DNA from: Candidatus Hydrogenedentota bacterium
GTDB lineage: Bacteria; Hydrogenedentota; Hydrogenedentia; Hydrogenedentales; JAGMZX01
DNA: 64,000 nt
Assembly (NCBI GenBank): GCA_029556545.1
Contig: JAKQEQ010000049.1
Coordinates: 19,602-83,601 of the forward strand
Direction: 5' to 3'
A program made the position numbers and the translations under genes. A model generated the notes under the pieces. That model did no database searches, had not been told where the DNA came from, and saw only the letters and a list, made by a program, of their open reading frames with translations. Of the stretch, positions 16,476 through 25,652 are shown piece after piece (the first letter of the stretch is position 1; every line of letters starts with the position of its first letter).

Positions 16476-17600
16476 ATGCCCGCACAGGAAACCGCAGCGA
16501 AGGAAGCCGCCGCCGCGCCGGAGCGCGTCATGTCCGTGGACGCGCTGCGCGGCTTTGACATGTTCTGGATCATCGGCGGCCAGGGGCTCGTCGTTTCGTT
16601 TCTGCGATTGTTCATGGACCCGCTGCACCCCGTGCTCGATGAGCAACTCAAGCACGCGGCGTGGGAAGGCTTCACCGCGTGGGACCTGATCATGCCGCTG
16701 TTCCTCTTTATCGTCGGCACGTCCATGGCATTCTCGTTCGATCGGCGCGTGCGGGAGGGGCAGAGCCTCAAACACATTTATCTCAAGATACTCCGGCGCT
16801 TCGTGTTGCTTTGGGTTTTCGGCATGATGGTGCAGGGCAACCTCCTCGAGTTCGATCTGAGCAAGCTGCATGTGTTCAGCAACACGCTCCAGGCGATTGC
16901 GGTCGGCTATCTGATCGCGGCGGTGGCGCTGCTGCACCTGCCGCTCGCGGCGCAAGTCGCCGTAGCAGGCGCGCTACTCGGGGTGTACTGGCTTCTGATG
17001 ATGTTCGTCCCGACCCCCGGCCACGGCGGCCCCGTGCTCGAACCGAAGGCGAATCTCGCGCTCTATATCGACGAACTGATCCTCGGCCGCTTCCGCGACG
17101 GCACGACCTACACGTGGATCCTCAGCAGCCTCGGTTTCACGGCCACGACGCTGCTCGGCGTGTTCGCCGGTCGCATCCTCAAGGCGCAATGGAACGCCGT
17201 GCTCAGGTTGCTTGCCCTCGTCGCGATGGGCGGCGCGTGCCTCGCCGGCGGCTGGTACTGGAGCTGCCACTTCCCGATCATCAAGCACGTATGGTCAAGC
17301 ACGATGGTGCTCTGGGCGGCGGGACTGAGCTGTTTGCTGCTGGCGTTCTTCTATCTTGTCATCGACGTGATCAAGTTCCGCATCTGGGCGGTCCCGTTCG
17401 TCGTCATCGGCATGAACGCCATCGCGGCCTACGTCGGCGCGCACGTGTTGCCCATCGACGCCATCGGCACGGCGCTTGCCGGGGGCCTTGCGAAGCATTT
17501 CCTCGGCTTCGGCGCGTTCCTTCTTGCCGTTGTCAACTTCGCCGTCGTCTGGTTTGTCCTCTATTACATGTACCGGAACAAGACGTTCCTGAAGGTGTAA
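16476..17600 (+). CDS. Membrane acyltransferase-like protein (DUF5009/NagX type)
   Basis: This 374-residue integral membrane protein has about ten hydrophobic helices. The N-terminal motif VMSVDALRGFDMFWIIGGQG and AWDLIMPLFLFIVG match the family of heparan-alpha-glucosaminide N-acetyltransferase-like proteins (NagX/DUF5009), which acetylate sugars across membranes. Start ATG 16476 has GGAGG eight nt upstream. In bacteria such genes are found among sugar or glycosaminoglycan catabolism genes, which fits the sugar-oxidoreductase neighbour, but the substrate is not shown by the sequence. Confidence 0.8.
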   Translation: MPAQETAAKEAAAAPERVMSVDALRGFDMFWIIGGQGLVVSFLRLFMDPLHPVLDEQLKHAAWEGFTAWDLIMPLFLFIVGTSMAFSFDRRVREGQSLKHIYLKILRRFVLLWVFGMMVQGNLLEFDLSKLHVFSNTLQAIAVGYLIAAVALLHLPLAAQVAVAGALLGVYWLLMMFVPTPGHGGPVLEPKANLALYIDELILGRFRDGTTYTWILSSLGFTATTLLGVFAGRILKAQWNAVLRLLALVAMGGACLAGGWYWSCHFPIIKHVWSSTMVLWAAGLSCLLLAFFYLVIDVIKFRIWAVPFVVIGMNAIAAYVGAHVLPIDAIGTALAGGLAKHFLGFGAFLLAVVNFAVVWFVLYYMYRNKTFLKV

Positions 17601-17673
17601 TCGCAGGAGCGGGAAGACACGGTAACGGCGTGCAAGACCGGCCGAAAAACGCCGGTGAGTGAGGAGTGCTGTC

Positions 17674-18891
17674 ATGAATGTGGACTGGGCCGCGGTTGCG
17701 GCGATCGAGGAGCAATTGGACGGCGCGCTGCGCGAGCGCATCGCGCAGGCGGCGGACGCCGTCGTCGCGGCCAAGGAACGCGGCGGGCGGGTCGTCGTCG
17801 TGACGGGCAGCGGCCCGAACCTGCACGAGGGCGTGACCACGCTGCTGGCCGAACTGATGCGCGCGGGCGTCGTGGACGGCGTGGCCACGAGCTCGGCGGT
17901 CGTCGCCCACGAGATGGGCGGCGCGCTTGATAAGGTGAAGCGGTGCGACGGGGCCGCGCTGGGCGTGCCCGAGCACCTGCTGCCCCTGGGCGGCGAATTC
18001 GAACTCACGGAAATGGATGACGCCGTGCTCCGCGAGATTGCGGCGGATATCCCGGTTGATTTCGAGTTGATCGAGCGCCTGAAACGGGCCACGGGCAAGA
18101 CCATCATCAAGGCGGCGGGTAATCTCGGCTATCCCGTGGGCCTGTGGATCGAACACGTCGCGCGCGAAGTCCTCGAAATGGCGCGGCGGCGGGGCGCGTC
18201 CTTCGAGGAAATCGCCGGGCTCGGCGCGGACCCGCGCACCATGATCGGCATCGGCGTCGAAAAGGGCCTGCCCGTCCTCGTGACCATCCCGCAATTGGTT
18301 GGCGGCGGCGCGGTCGGCCTGTGCGTCGGCGACAGCCTCAGCATCACCGAGCGGGCGGAACGACTGGCCCGCATGCTCGACGGCGCGAACGTGATCATCG
18401 AGTCCGGCCTCGCCCTGGCGCAGGAAGTGCACGACGGCCCCTTCGAGTGTTTCACGGGCCACGGCCTGTGGTCCGGCTGGCAGGGCGGATACTCATACCG
18501 CCTCGAGGGCAAGACCCTCGTGCGCATCGACCTCGACCCCGCGCTCGACGCCGTCTGGAACGCCCAACGCGAGGGCGGCGCGGTCCAGCGGGCCATCGCC
18601 GACGGCCAACCGAAAACCAAACTCTTCAAGGTCCCCTTCCGCATGGAGATGTCCGGGTTCGCGCGGCACCCCGGCAGCATCCCGATAGTCGCGGACTTGG
18701 GCGTTGTCTGGCCCGTGATCGCGCGCCGCATCGCCGAGCGTCTGCGCATCGACCTGGAATTCGTGTCGTATCCGCAGCAGACGCCCGAGGGCCAGGCCAT
18801 GCGCGAATGGATTGCCCGCGAGATTCGCCCCTTTTCGCACGCGAAGATGCTCGATGCGGCGGCGGCCTACGGTGAGGCGGAGTTCGGTTGA
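17674..18891 (+). CDS. Conserved-looking cytosolic protein of unknown function
   Basis: I do not recognise this 405-residue protein with confidence. It has a Rossmann-like start (VVVVTGSGPNLHEG, then VVDGVATSSAVVAHEMGG) and glycine-rich segments such as IIKAAGNLGYPVG and VTIPQLVGGGAVGLCVGDS, which loosely recall deoxyhypusine-synthase or dehydrogenase folds. There is no signal peptide or membrane segment. ATG 17674 has GAGGAG upstream and is 73 nt after the acyltransferase-like gene on the same strand, so the two may be cotranscribed. Confidence 0.55.
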   Translation: MNVDWAAVAAIEEQLDGALRERIAQAADAVVAAKERGGRVVVVTGSGPNLHEGVTTLLAELMRAGVVDGVATSSAVVAHEMGGALDKVKRCDGAALGVPEHLLPLGGEFELTEMDDAVLREIAADIPVDFELIERLKRATGKTIIKAAGNLGYPVGLWIEHVAREVLEMARRRGASFEEIAGLGADPRTMIGIGVEKGLPVLVTIPQLVGGGAVGLCVGDSLSITERAERLARMLDGANVIIESGLALAQEVHDGPFECFTGHGLWSGWQGGYSYRLEGKTLVRIDLDPALDAVWNAQREGGAVQRAIADGQPKTKLFKVPFRMEMSGFARHPGSIPIVADLGVVWPVIARRIAERLRIDLEFVSYPQQTPEGQAMREWIAREIRPFSHAKMLDAAAAYGEAEFG

Positions 18892-18938
18892 CACCGCCGT
18901 GGGCGCTTGACCACAATGCGCCCGTCGACGTTTGCTGT

Positions 18939-18954
18939 ACAAGCTTCGGCTTGT
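18939..18954. repeat. Short perfect hairpin ACAAGC-TTCG-GCTTGT
   Basis: A six-base-pair stem with a TTCG loop lies between the preceding gene and comM. It resembles other TTC(G)-loop hairpins in the window, such as the one at 10300-10318, and is probably a REP-type element. There is no T-run to make it a terminator. Confidence 0.6.
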
Positions 18955-18986
18955 CCCAACAGTGTCTGGGGAGGATACCCCATAGC

Positions 18987-20528
18987 ATGCTCGCCCGAGT
19001 GCAATCGTGCGCGGTTTTCGGGATCGACGCCTATCCGCTGGCTGTCGAGGTGGATGCGGTCCCCGGCCAATGGAGGATCGAGGTCGTCGGCCTGCCCGAC
19101 ACCGCCGTAAAGGAGAGCCGCGACCGCGTCTGGTCGGCCATTCGCAACTCGGGCTTTCACGGCCCGCGCGGGCGCGTGCTGGTCAACCTTGCGCCCGCGG
19201 ACATGCGCAAGGAGGGCAGCGCACTCGACTTGCCCATCGCCATCGGCATTCTCGCCGCGACCGAACAACTCGCGGGCGAGCGGCTGGCCGATTACATGCT
19301 CGTGGGTGAATTGGCGCTGGACGGCTCGGTGCGGCCCGTGGCCGGCGCGCTGGCGATGGCCATCGCCGCGAAGGAGCACAAGCGGCGCGGTATTCTGCTG
19401 CCCATCGAGAACGCGGAGGAGGCGGGCGTCGTCCGCGGCGTGGATATCCTGCCCGTCAACACGCTGCGCGAGGCGGCGGATTTCCTGAGCGGTAAGACCG
19501 ATATGCGGCCGTTTCAGACGGACGTGGCCAGCGTCTTCGCCGCCGCGCGCGGCACGTATCCCGATCTGACCGAGGTCAAGGGCCAGGCCCACGTGAAGCG
19601 CGCGCTGACCGTCGCGGCGGCGGGCGGGCACAACCTGCTCATGCAGGGGCCGCCCGGCACGGGCAAGACCATGCTGGCGTCGCGTCTGCCGGGCATCCTT
19701 CCCGACTTGACCTTCGAGGAGGCCCTCGAGACGACGCGCATCTTCAGCGTCGCCGGGCGTCTCGACGGCCGGCGCGCGCTCATCGTACAGCGCCCGTTCC
19801 GCAGCCCGCACCACACCGCGACCACGGTGTCCATCGCGGGCGGCGGCGCGGGGCAGCAACCCATGCCGGGCGAGGTCAGCCTCGCGCATAACGGCGTGCT
19901 CTTCCTCGACGAGTTCCCCGAGTTCAACCGGGCGGCCCTCGAGGTGCTGCGCCAGCCGCTCGAAGAGGGGCTGGTCCACATCCGCCGCGCCAACTACGCG
20001 GTCACCTACCCGAGCCGCTTCATGCTCGTCGCGGCGATGAATCCGTGCCCCTGCGGCTGCCTGGGCGACCCACACCGTTCGTGCCGGTGCAGCCCCGGCG
20101 CCATCGAGCGCTACGTGGGCCGCATCTCGGGGCCGCTGCTCGACCGCATCGACATCCACGTAGACGTGCCCGCCCTCTCCTTCGACCAACTCCTCGATCA
20201 CCGGCCCAGCGGCGCGAGCACCGCCGAAGTGCGCGCCGTCGTCCAGGCCGCCCGCGAACGCCAGCGCGCCCGGTACAAGGGGCGCTTCACGTGCAACGCC
20301 CACCTCGACAGCAAGGCCGTGCGTCAGCATTGCGCGCTGACCGACAGCGCACGACGCCTGCTCGAGAGCGCCCTCGAACAATTCGGCCTCAGCGCCCGCG
20401 GCTACGACAAGGTGCTCCGCGTCGCCCGCACCCTCGCCGACCTCGACAATGCCGAGACCATCGGCGACAACCACATCGGCGAAGCGGTCCAGTACCGCCC
20501 GAAGGAACAGGCGCACGTCCCGACGTGA
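18987..20528 (+). CDS. comM: ComM/YifB-type Mg-chelatase-like AAA ATPase
   Basis: ComM is a hexameric helicase that promotes branch migration during natural transformation; YifB is the general family name. The 513-residue protein has the N-terminal domain (RIEVVGLPDTAVKESRDRV, GRVLVNLAPADMRKEG), Walker A GPPGTGKT in LLMQGPPGTGKTMLASRLPG, Walker B GVLFLDEFPEF, and the conserved AAMNPCPCGCLGDPHRSCRC zinc-like loop and SGPLLDRIDIHVDVP. Length and motifs are typical. The start at ATG 18987 follows GGGGAGGA. Its presence hints at homologous recombination or transformation capability but does not prove competence. Confidence 0.93.
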   Translation: MLARVQSCAVFGIDAYPLAVEVDAVPGQWRIEVVGLPDTAVKESRDRVWSAIRNSGFHGPRGRVLVNLAPADMRKEGSALDLPIAIGILAATEQLAGERLADYMLVGELALDGSVRPVAGALAMAIAAKEHKRRGILLPIENAEEAGVVRGVDILPVNTLREAADFLSGKTDMRPFQTDVASVFAAARGTYPDLTEVKGQAHVKRALTVAAAGGHNLLMQGPPGTGKTMLASRLPGILPDLTFEEALETTRIFSVAGRLDGRRALIVQRPFRSPHHTATTVSIAGGGAGQQPMPGEVSLAHNGVLFLDEFPEFNRAALEVLRQPLEEGLVHIRRANYAVTYPSRFMLVAAMNPCPCGCLGDPHRSCRCSPGAIERYVGRISGPLLDRIDIHVDVPALSFDQLLDHRPSGASTAEVRAVVQAARERQRARYKGRFTCNAHLDSKAVRQHCALTDSARRLLESALEQFGLSARGYDKVLRVARTLADLDNAETIGDNHIGEAVQYRPKEQAHVPT

Positions 20529-20544
20529 GGGCGGACACGATGGC

Positions 20545-21438
20545 TCACGGCGCGGGGATGCGGAAGATGTTGCTCTGGGTCGGGCTGGCCTCGCGCGTGA
20601 AATAGATGTGGCCGTCGCTGGACCAGCACGGCTGCCGCTCGTTGGCGGGAGTGGAGGTTACCTGCCGCACCTGGCCGCCGTCCACGTTCATGACCCAGAT
20701 GTCGAAATTGCCGGTGCGCGCCGAGGCGAATGCGATCTGTTTGCCGTCCGGCGACCAGCACGGGCTCTCGTCGTCTTTCGGGTCGTTGGTCAACTGGGTT
20801 TGCAGGCCGCCATCCGCGTTCATGACCCAGATATCTTTATTCTTCGTCCTGCGCGACACGAACAACACCTTCGTTCCATCCGGCGAGAAGCGCGGTTCGT
20901 CGCCCTCGGTGAGCAGACGCGGCGTATTCGCCTGCGACACGCTGTCGGCAACCACGATATTCATGTTCTCTTTGAATTGAATGCGTTTGTACGGCGCCGT
21001 GGCGAAGAGTAAGCCGCCGCCTTTCGGCCCATAAGACGGCCACTCCTCCACGTCGGTCCGGTCCGTGATCTGGAGGAAGCCCGAACTGCCGTCGCTCGCC
21101 ATTTCGTAGAGGTCGCCGTGGCCGGTGCGCCGCGACGAGAAGATGATCTTCTTTCCGTCGGGCGACCAACTCGGGCCGTGATCGTCCTTGGCGCTCTGGG
21201 TGAGCTGGACAACGCCCGCCTCGCCGAAGGTGACGACGTAAATGCAGAAGTCGCCCGTCCGGTTCGATGCGAAGGCGAGCCGCTTGCCGTCGGGCGACAC
21301 CACCGGGTCTACGTCCCGCTTGTCGCTGAAAGTGACTTGCACGGCGTTGTCCTGGGCCGCCGCCGCCAGACCCAGCAGCAGCGCCAGCGCCGTGATACAA
21401 CAGATCCTGAGGTCCCTGCGAATTCCATAGCCGTTCAT
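20545..21438 (-). CDS. TolB-like secreted beta-propeller protein
   Basis: The 297-residue protein has a signal peptide (RICCITALALLLGLAAAAQ) and then six or so repeats of about 42 residues with the TolB/WD40-like PD40 core, for example VVSPDGKRLAFASNRTG, SWSPDGKKIIFSSRRTG and CWSPDGKQIAFASARTG. Such propellers act in the periplasm as protein-binding scaffolds. TolB itself is longer, with an extra N-terminal domain, and belongs to the Tol-Pal cluster, which is absent here, so this is a stand-alone relative. ATG 21438 has AGGAG upstream. It converges on comM, with only 16 nt between the stops. Confidence 0.82.
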   Translation of the reverse strand: MNGYGIRRDLRICCITALALLLGLAAAAQDNAVQVTFSDKRDVDPVVSPDGKRLAFASNRTGDFCIYVVTFGEAGVVQLTQSAKDDHGPSWSPDGKKIIFSSRRTGHGDLYEMASDGSSGFLQITDRTDVEEWPSYGPKGGGLLFATAPYKRIQFKENMNIVVADSVSQANTPRLLTEGDEPRFSPDGTKVLFVSRRTKNKDIWVMNADGGLQTQLTNDPKDDESPCWSPDGKQIAFASARTGNFDIWVMNVDGGQVRQVTSTPANERQPCWSSDGHIYFTREASPTQSNIFRIPAP

Positions 21439-21542
21439 GCCCCTTCTCCTTTGCGGTTGCAGTTTCGAGGATTCAGCCTAGCGACGCGGGCCGCGCCAGT
21501 CAAGGAAGTTCTTTGCAATGCACTATCCCAGCGGCTCCCTCG

Positions 21543-21606
21543 GTCTGACCCGTCCGACCTGTCTGACCCGTCCGACCTGTCCGACCCGTCCGACCTGTCC
21601 GACCGA
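21543..21606. repeat. 18-bp tandem repeat (GTCYGACCCGTCCGACCT)
   Basis: Three full 18-bp units at 21543-21560, 21561-21578 and 21579-21596, plus a partial unit, lie in the gap between the TolB-like start and the end of the next gene. Each is made of two nine-base halves of the form GTCCGACC(C/T). A related patch occurs near 44739-44777. Confidence 0.85.
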
Positions 21607-21625
21607 AACTCTTTTGGGTCGCGGT

Positions 21626-24106
21626 TCAGGGGGCCTCTGAGGCGAAGTACGCCTGGATGCGTTCCCGCAGGGCCGCGCGATCCTCGTCCTCGGCGAGAAA
21701 GCCGAAATACGCGATGGCGCGGTCCAGTTCCATGAGGTCGGTAAAGAACTGATAGATGGACCCGGCCGCGGCCAGGTCGGCGGTGAGTCCGGCGTTCTGC
21801 GCGTCGAGCAGTTCGATGACCGGGGCCGTGCCGCGCGCGTAGTTGTCGCTTACAAGCTCCAGGTTCTTATGAGCCGCTTCCATGCGCGCCCGCGCGTGGT
21901 CGATATTGGTGTAGGACGCTCCGGCCTGGTGCGCAGCGACGCGGATGCGCTCCTCGATCTTTTCCTGAACCGCGGCGCGTTGGATCCGTAGCTCCTCAAG
22001 TTTTTTGTCCGCCTGGAGCCGTTCCGCCTTGCGTGCGCCGCCGGCGTAAAGCGGCAAGGACGCATTTAACCCAAAGGTCCAGTCCGTGTCTTCTTCCGCC
22101 GCGGGCATGAACAAAGCGGCGAGGCCGCCGGACCCCGCGCCTTCACCGCCGAAAGCAAGGTTACGCTTCGCCTCCGCCTGCAAGCCGACGGTGGGTACGT
22201 AATACGCCCGCTTTGTGGCTGTAACGAAGCGTTCCTGCGCCGCGATGCCCTCGTCCAGTTGCGCCAGTTCGGGAGCGCGGCCGACCCCCTCGCGGACCAT
22301 GAAATCACGGAACAAGGCGAAACTCCGGGGCGTATCCAGATACCGCGCGGCGAAATCGCGCGCGGGAAGCAGCAATTCGTCGTCGATGCCGATTTCCTGG
22401 GTCGTGAATCCTTCTTCTTGCGGTAGATTAAGGATACGGTTGAGGTCGATCTCAGCGGCCTCGCGCCGGGCGGTTGCGTTCATGACCTCGCTGCGCGCGC
22501 CGGCGAGTTCGCTCTCCCAACGGTAGACCTCGCCAAGGCCCGCCGTGCCGATGGTCTGGCGGGCTTTCGCAAGTTCGAGGTGCGTGCGGGTCAGCCGCAG
22601 GTTGTTCTTCTGGATGCGCTCGAAGGTCTTCGCGCGCAACACGTTTAGATACGCCACCGCCGCCAGTTGCGTAACGTCCAGTTCCAAGCCCGCGTATTCG
22701 CGGCGCAGGGCCTCCTGCAACCGCTTCGATATTTCGAGGTGCGCGTGCGCCTTGTCGTCGTAGAGCAACTGCCGCAGCGTCACCGACGCGCTCCAGCTTC
22801 GCTCCGGCTGGTACGGCGTCGCCAGGTCCTGGTCGATCACCACGGCCATCGTCGAGGCGTCGAAGTGCGGTTTCAGATTCGCCCGCGCCGCGGCGATGTT
22901 CCAGGCGCCGCCCTCGACCGCGCGTTGCTTCACGGCCAGGTCGAGGTTCGCCGCAAGCGCCGCCTCGACGGCGCTACGCAGCGTGAATTCGCGCGCCGCT
23001 TGGTCCGGTTCCTCGTACAGGAGATTCGCCTCGGCAAGCACGGCGAAGGTCGGCTGATAGCCGACGGCGCGGGCGGTCGCCATGTTCAGCGTGAGCCGCT
23101 CGCCGTCGGGGAACGCGACGGGGAGGCGCTCCGGCGGTTCGCCGTCCAGGATGCGCTGGGCGTACAGGGCGACCCGCCGTGCGAGGCGCGTCTGGTCCGC
23201 CTCGCGCCGCAACGACGCCAAGACGCCGCGCGCGACCTCGGCCTCACCCATGAGCGAGAAGCTCGGCAGCTTGCGCGCGATCAGCCCGCGGGCCAACGCA
23301 TCGAATTCGGCATCTGGCAAACGCAGCAGCGGTCCGACGTAAACCGCCTCGGCGTCTGGCGGCAGCGCAGCCAGGGTTTCCGATGCCGTGGCACCCGCTG
23401 GAATGGCCGTGATTTCGAGCCCGAGGCCCGCCGTTGCCTTCAGGGCGTTTTCTGGAATCGCCGGTATGCCTTCGAGCAGCTCTCGTCCCGCCAGGACGGC
23501 CAACTTCGTGAAGGGGACCAATTCTAGGAATGCCTCGATATCTCGCCGCAACGGCGCCGGGCTGGTGATGTACACGAGATTGCGCACGCCGCTCGCGCCG
23601 TCGCGCCGCGGCGCGCCCAGGACCTCACTGTCCACCACGTGCGCGGCGATGACCGGCTTCGGGAGCGGACCGCGCAGCACCGCGTTGGCCGAGGCCATGA
23701 GGCCGACCGTAATCACCATGTCCACGGCGGGCTCGCGCAGGAGGCGGCTCATCGCGGCGTCCACGCCCGGCATGGTCCAGTCGCCTTCGAGCATATGGAC
23801 ATCCGGAAAGCGGACCTCGAATCTCCCGCGCAACAGTTCTTCCATCTCGCGCTGGAACGCTTCGCGCGCGCCCGCGCGCTCGAGGGGACCGTCCGATACG
23901 AAGCCGATGGTCACGGGCCGCGGCTCCCGCACCCACGCCGGTAGGGGGGGGATGTCCTCCAATCCCACGAGGGCCGTGTCCAACTCCTTGACGGACGTGG
24001 TGTTGGAAGGGGCCTCGACAAGCGGCTGGGCAGCGGCGAAGATACCCCACACCATCAGACACACCACGCATGAGCAGGTCGAAGCCGGCTTTGGAGCGCG
24101 AATCAT
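21626..24106 (-). CDS. Periplasmic-binding-protein/TolC outer-membrane fusion
   Basis: This 826-residue protein joins two domains usually made separately. After a signal peptide (CVVCLMVWGIFAAAQ), residues about 45-350 resemble ABC_sub_bind proteins, a periplasmic-binding fold (VTIGFVSDGPLERAGAR, DMVITVGLMASANAV, LPKPVIAAHVVDS, AVYVGPLLRLPDAEF). Residues about 370-815 are a TolC/OEP outer-membrane efflux protein with two helical repeats (ALAANLDLAVKQRAVEGG, TQLAAVAYLNVLRAK, NASLPLYAGGARKAE, APVIELLDAQN). It may sense or capture a compound and link it to export. ATG 24106 has GGAGG eight nt before; ATG 24121 is an alternative. No inner-membrane pump gene is adjacent. Confidence 0.8.
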   Translation of the reverse strand: MIRAPKPASTCSCVVCLMVWGIFAAAQPLVEAPSNTTSVKELDTALVGLEDIPPLPAWVREPRPVTIGFVSDGPLERAGAREAFQREMEELLRGRFEVRFPDVHMLEGDWTMPGVDAAMSRLLREPAVDMVITVGLMASANAVLRGPLPKPVIAAHVVDSEVLGAPRRDGASGVRNLVYITSPAPLRRDIEAFLELVPFTKLAVLAGRELLEGIPAIPENALKATAGLGLEITAIPAGATASETLAALPPDAEAVYVGPLLRLPDAEFDALARGLIARKLPSFSLMGEAEVARGVLASLRREADQTRLARRVALYAQRILDGEPPERLPVAFPDGERLTLNMATARAVGYQPTFAVLAEANLLYEEPDQAAREFTLRSAVEAALAANLDLAVKQRAVEGGAWNIAAARANLKPHFDASTMAVVIDQDLATPYQPERSWSASVTLRQLLYDDKAHAHLEISKRLQEALRREYAGLELDVTQLAAVAYLNVLRAKTFERIQKNNLRLTRTHLELAKARQTIGTAGLGEVYRWESELAGARSEVMNATARREAAEIDLNRILNLPQEEGFTTQEIGIDDELLLPARDFAARYLDTPRSFALFRDFMVREGVGRAPELAQLDEGIAAQERFVTATKRAYYVPTVGLQAEAKRNLAFGGEGAGSGGLAALFMPAAEEDTDWTFGLNASLPLYAGGARKAERLQADKKLEELRIQRAAVQEKIEERIRVAAHQAGASYTNIDHARARMEAAHKNLELVSDNYARGTAPVIELLDAQNAGLTADLAAAGSIYQFFTDLMELDRAIAYFGFLAEDEDRAALRERIQAYFASEAP

Positions 24107-24215
24107 GCTACCGTCCTCCATCGTGTGATTGCCCCTCCTCGCTCCCTCAACGCTTGCGCAGCCCGTCAAGACCCCGCAACGGTCCCCAGGAAGAGCGCCG
24201 CACATTCGAGGTATT

Positions 24216-24243
24216 ATTATAAAGGCGTCTTTTTGTGTGCAAA
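24216..24243 (-). promoter_or_regulatory. Sigma-70-like promoter for the SBP/TolC fusion gene
   Basis: On the minus strand a -35-like TTTGCA (complement of 24238-24243) is followed after 16 bases by a perfect -10 TATAAT (complement of 24216-24221). It stands about 110 nt before the start of the SBP/TolC fusion in a divergent intergenic region and is AT-rich against the GC-rich background. Confidence 0.6.
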
Positions 24244-24336
24244 CCGCGGACGACGTGACCGCCGAGAAACCGAATCGGCGAGATCGCGTGTCCAATGCGC
24301 GGCGAAGCGCAAAGCCCGCAAGGGAGGGTCTGAACC

Positions 24337-25644
24337 ATGCACCGCGTCTTGTTCCTACTGACAGCGGGTCTTGTCCTGGCGTTCGTCGCGTCGGCGGAGC
24401 CGCTCACGTTGAGCCGGAAGACCGCGGTCTTTCAGCACGATATGGAGGAGCGCTTTCTGCTCGACGGGCAGGCGCTCTGCAAGCTGAAGCTGCCGACGCC
24501 GGATCGGGAGTTTACGGCCTATAACATGCCGGACAACGCCTACATGACGGGCATGTACGTGGGCGCGCTCTCGATGAAGTACGCCGTGACCGGCGCCGAA
24601 GAGGACCGCGCGGCGGCGGGGCGCTCGCTCCAAGCGCTGCACCTGCTCTGCACGGTGAGCGGCAAGCAGGGGTTGTTGGCGCGCGCGGCCTGGCCCGTGG
24701 ACCGGCCCCTGGACGACGACGGGGAATGGCGCGTCTCCGCCGATGGCAAGTACAAGTGGCGCGGCGACGTGAGCACCGATCAGATGGACGGCGTCTTCTA
24801 CGGCCTTTCGATGGCGTTCGACCTGATGGCCGATGCAGAGGACAAGGCGTTGATCGCGGCGGACGCGGCGGCGCTGGCGGGCCATGTGCTCGACAACGAC
24901 CTGCGAATCGTCGACGTGAACGGCAAGACTACGGCCTGGGGCAAGTACTATCCGCAATACGCGCGGGTGCTCGAGCCGATGAACGCGCTCCTGCTGCTGC
25001 AATTGCTGAAGGTCGCGCACCACGTCACGGGCGAGGCGCGCTTTGCGGAAGCTTACCGGAAGTGGGCCATAGACGAGGGATACGCCAGGACGGCGCTGCG
25101 GGCGCGCAGGTTGCGCAATCCGAACTTCCGCGGCGCGGTCAATCACTCGGACGACGTGCTCCTGTTCCTCGCTTACGAGCCTTTGCTCCGTCTCGAAACG
25201 GACCCTGAACTGCGCGCGACACTCCTGGACAGCTTCCGCCGATCCTGGGAAGGCACGGAGCGTTTCCCCGGCATGAAGCCCGAGGCCAATCCGCTCTATG
25301 CCTTCCTCGCCGCGAAATATCTCGATGACGCCTCGCAGGTGGAGGCAAGCGTGGACACGTTACGCTGGTTCCCCCTCGACATGAAATGGAATCGCGACAC
25401 CATTGCCCGTTATGAAGCGCAATTCGGTTTCACTTTCGACCCGGCGGTGCGCAGCCCCGAGCCCGCGCCGAAAGCGCCGCTTCCCATCGACCGCCGGGAG
25501 AAGTCGTGGTCCGCCTGGGTGCAGGACCCGTACAACAGCCCCGGAGACCGCGCGACGGACAGCCCGATGGTGTACAACGGCCACGACTATCTGATCGGTT
25601 ACTGGATGGGCCGGTATTACGGCTATATCGGGGCAGAGGACTGA
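24337..25644 (+). CDS. Secreted alpha-helical barrel-like protein, function unknown
   Basis: The 435-residue protein has a signal peptide (VLFLLTAGLVLAFVASAE). It is mostly helical with aromatic/acidic motifs such as YNMPDNAYMTGMYVG, STDQMDGVFYGLSMAFD and NHSDDVLLFLAYEPLL spaced like the repeats of an (alpha/alpha)6 barrel, as in glycoside hydrolases and lyases. That suggests a polysaccharide-active enzyme, but I cannot assign a family or catalytic residues. ATG 24337 has GGGAGG upstream. It is divergent from the SBP/TolC gene and converges on the YfhO-like gene. Confidence 0.65.
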   Translation: MHRVLFLLTAGLVLAFVASAEPLTLSRKTAVFQHDMEERFLLDGQALCKLKLPTPDREFTAYNMPDNAYMTGMYVGALSMKYAVTGAEEDRAAAGRSLQALHLLCTVSGKQGLLARAAWPVDRPLDDDGEWRVSADGKYKWRGDVSTDQMDGVFYGLSMAFDLMADAEDKALIAADAAALAGHVLDNDLRIVDVNGKTTAWGKYYPQYARVLEPMNALLLLQLLKVAHHVTGEARFAEAYRKWAIDEGYARTALRARRLRNPNFRGAVNHSDDVLLFLAYEPLLRLETDPELRATLLDSFRRSWEGTERFPGMKPEANPLYAFLAAKYLDDASQVEASVDTLRWFPLDMKWNRDTIARYEAQFGFTFDPAVRSPEPAPKAPLPIDRREKSWSAWVQDPYNSPGDRATDSPMVYNGHDYLIGYWMGRYYGYIGAED

Positions 25645-25652
25645 GCGCGGCC

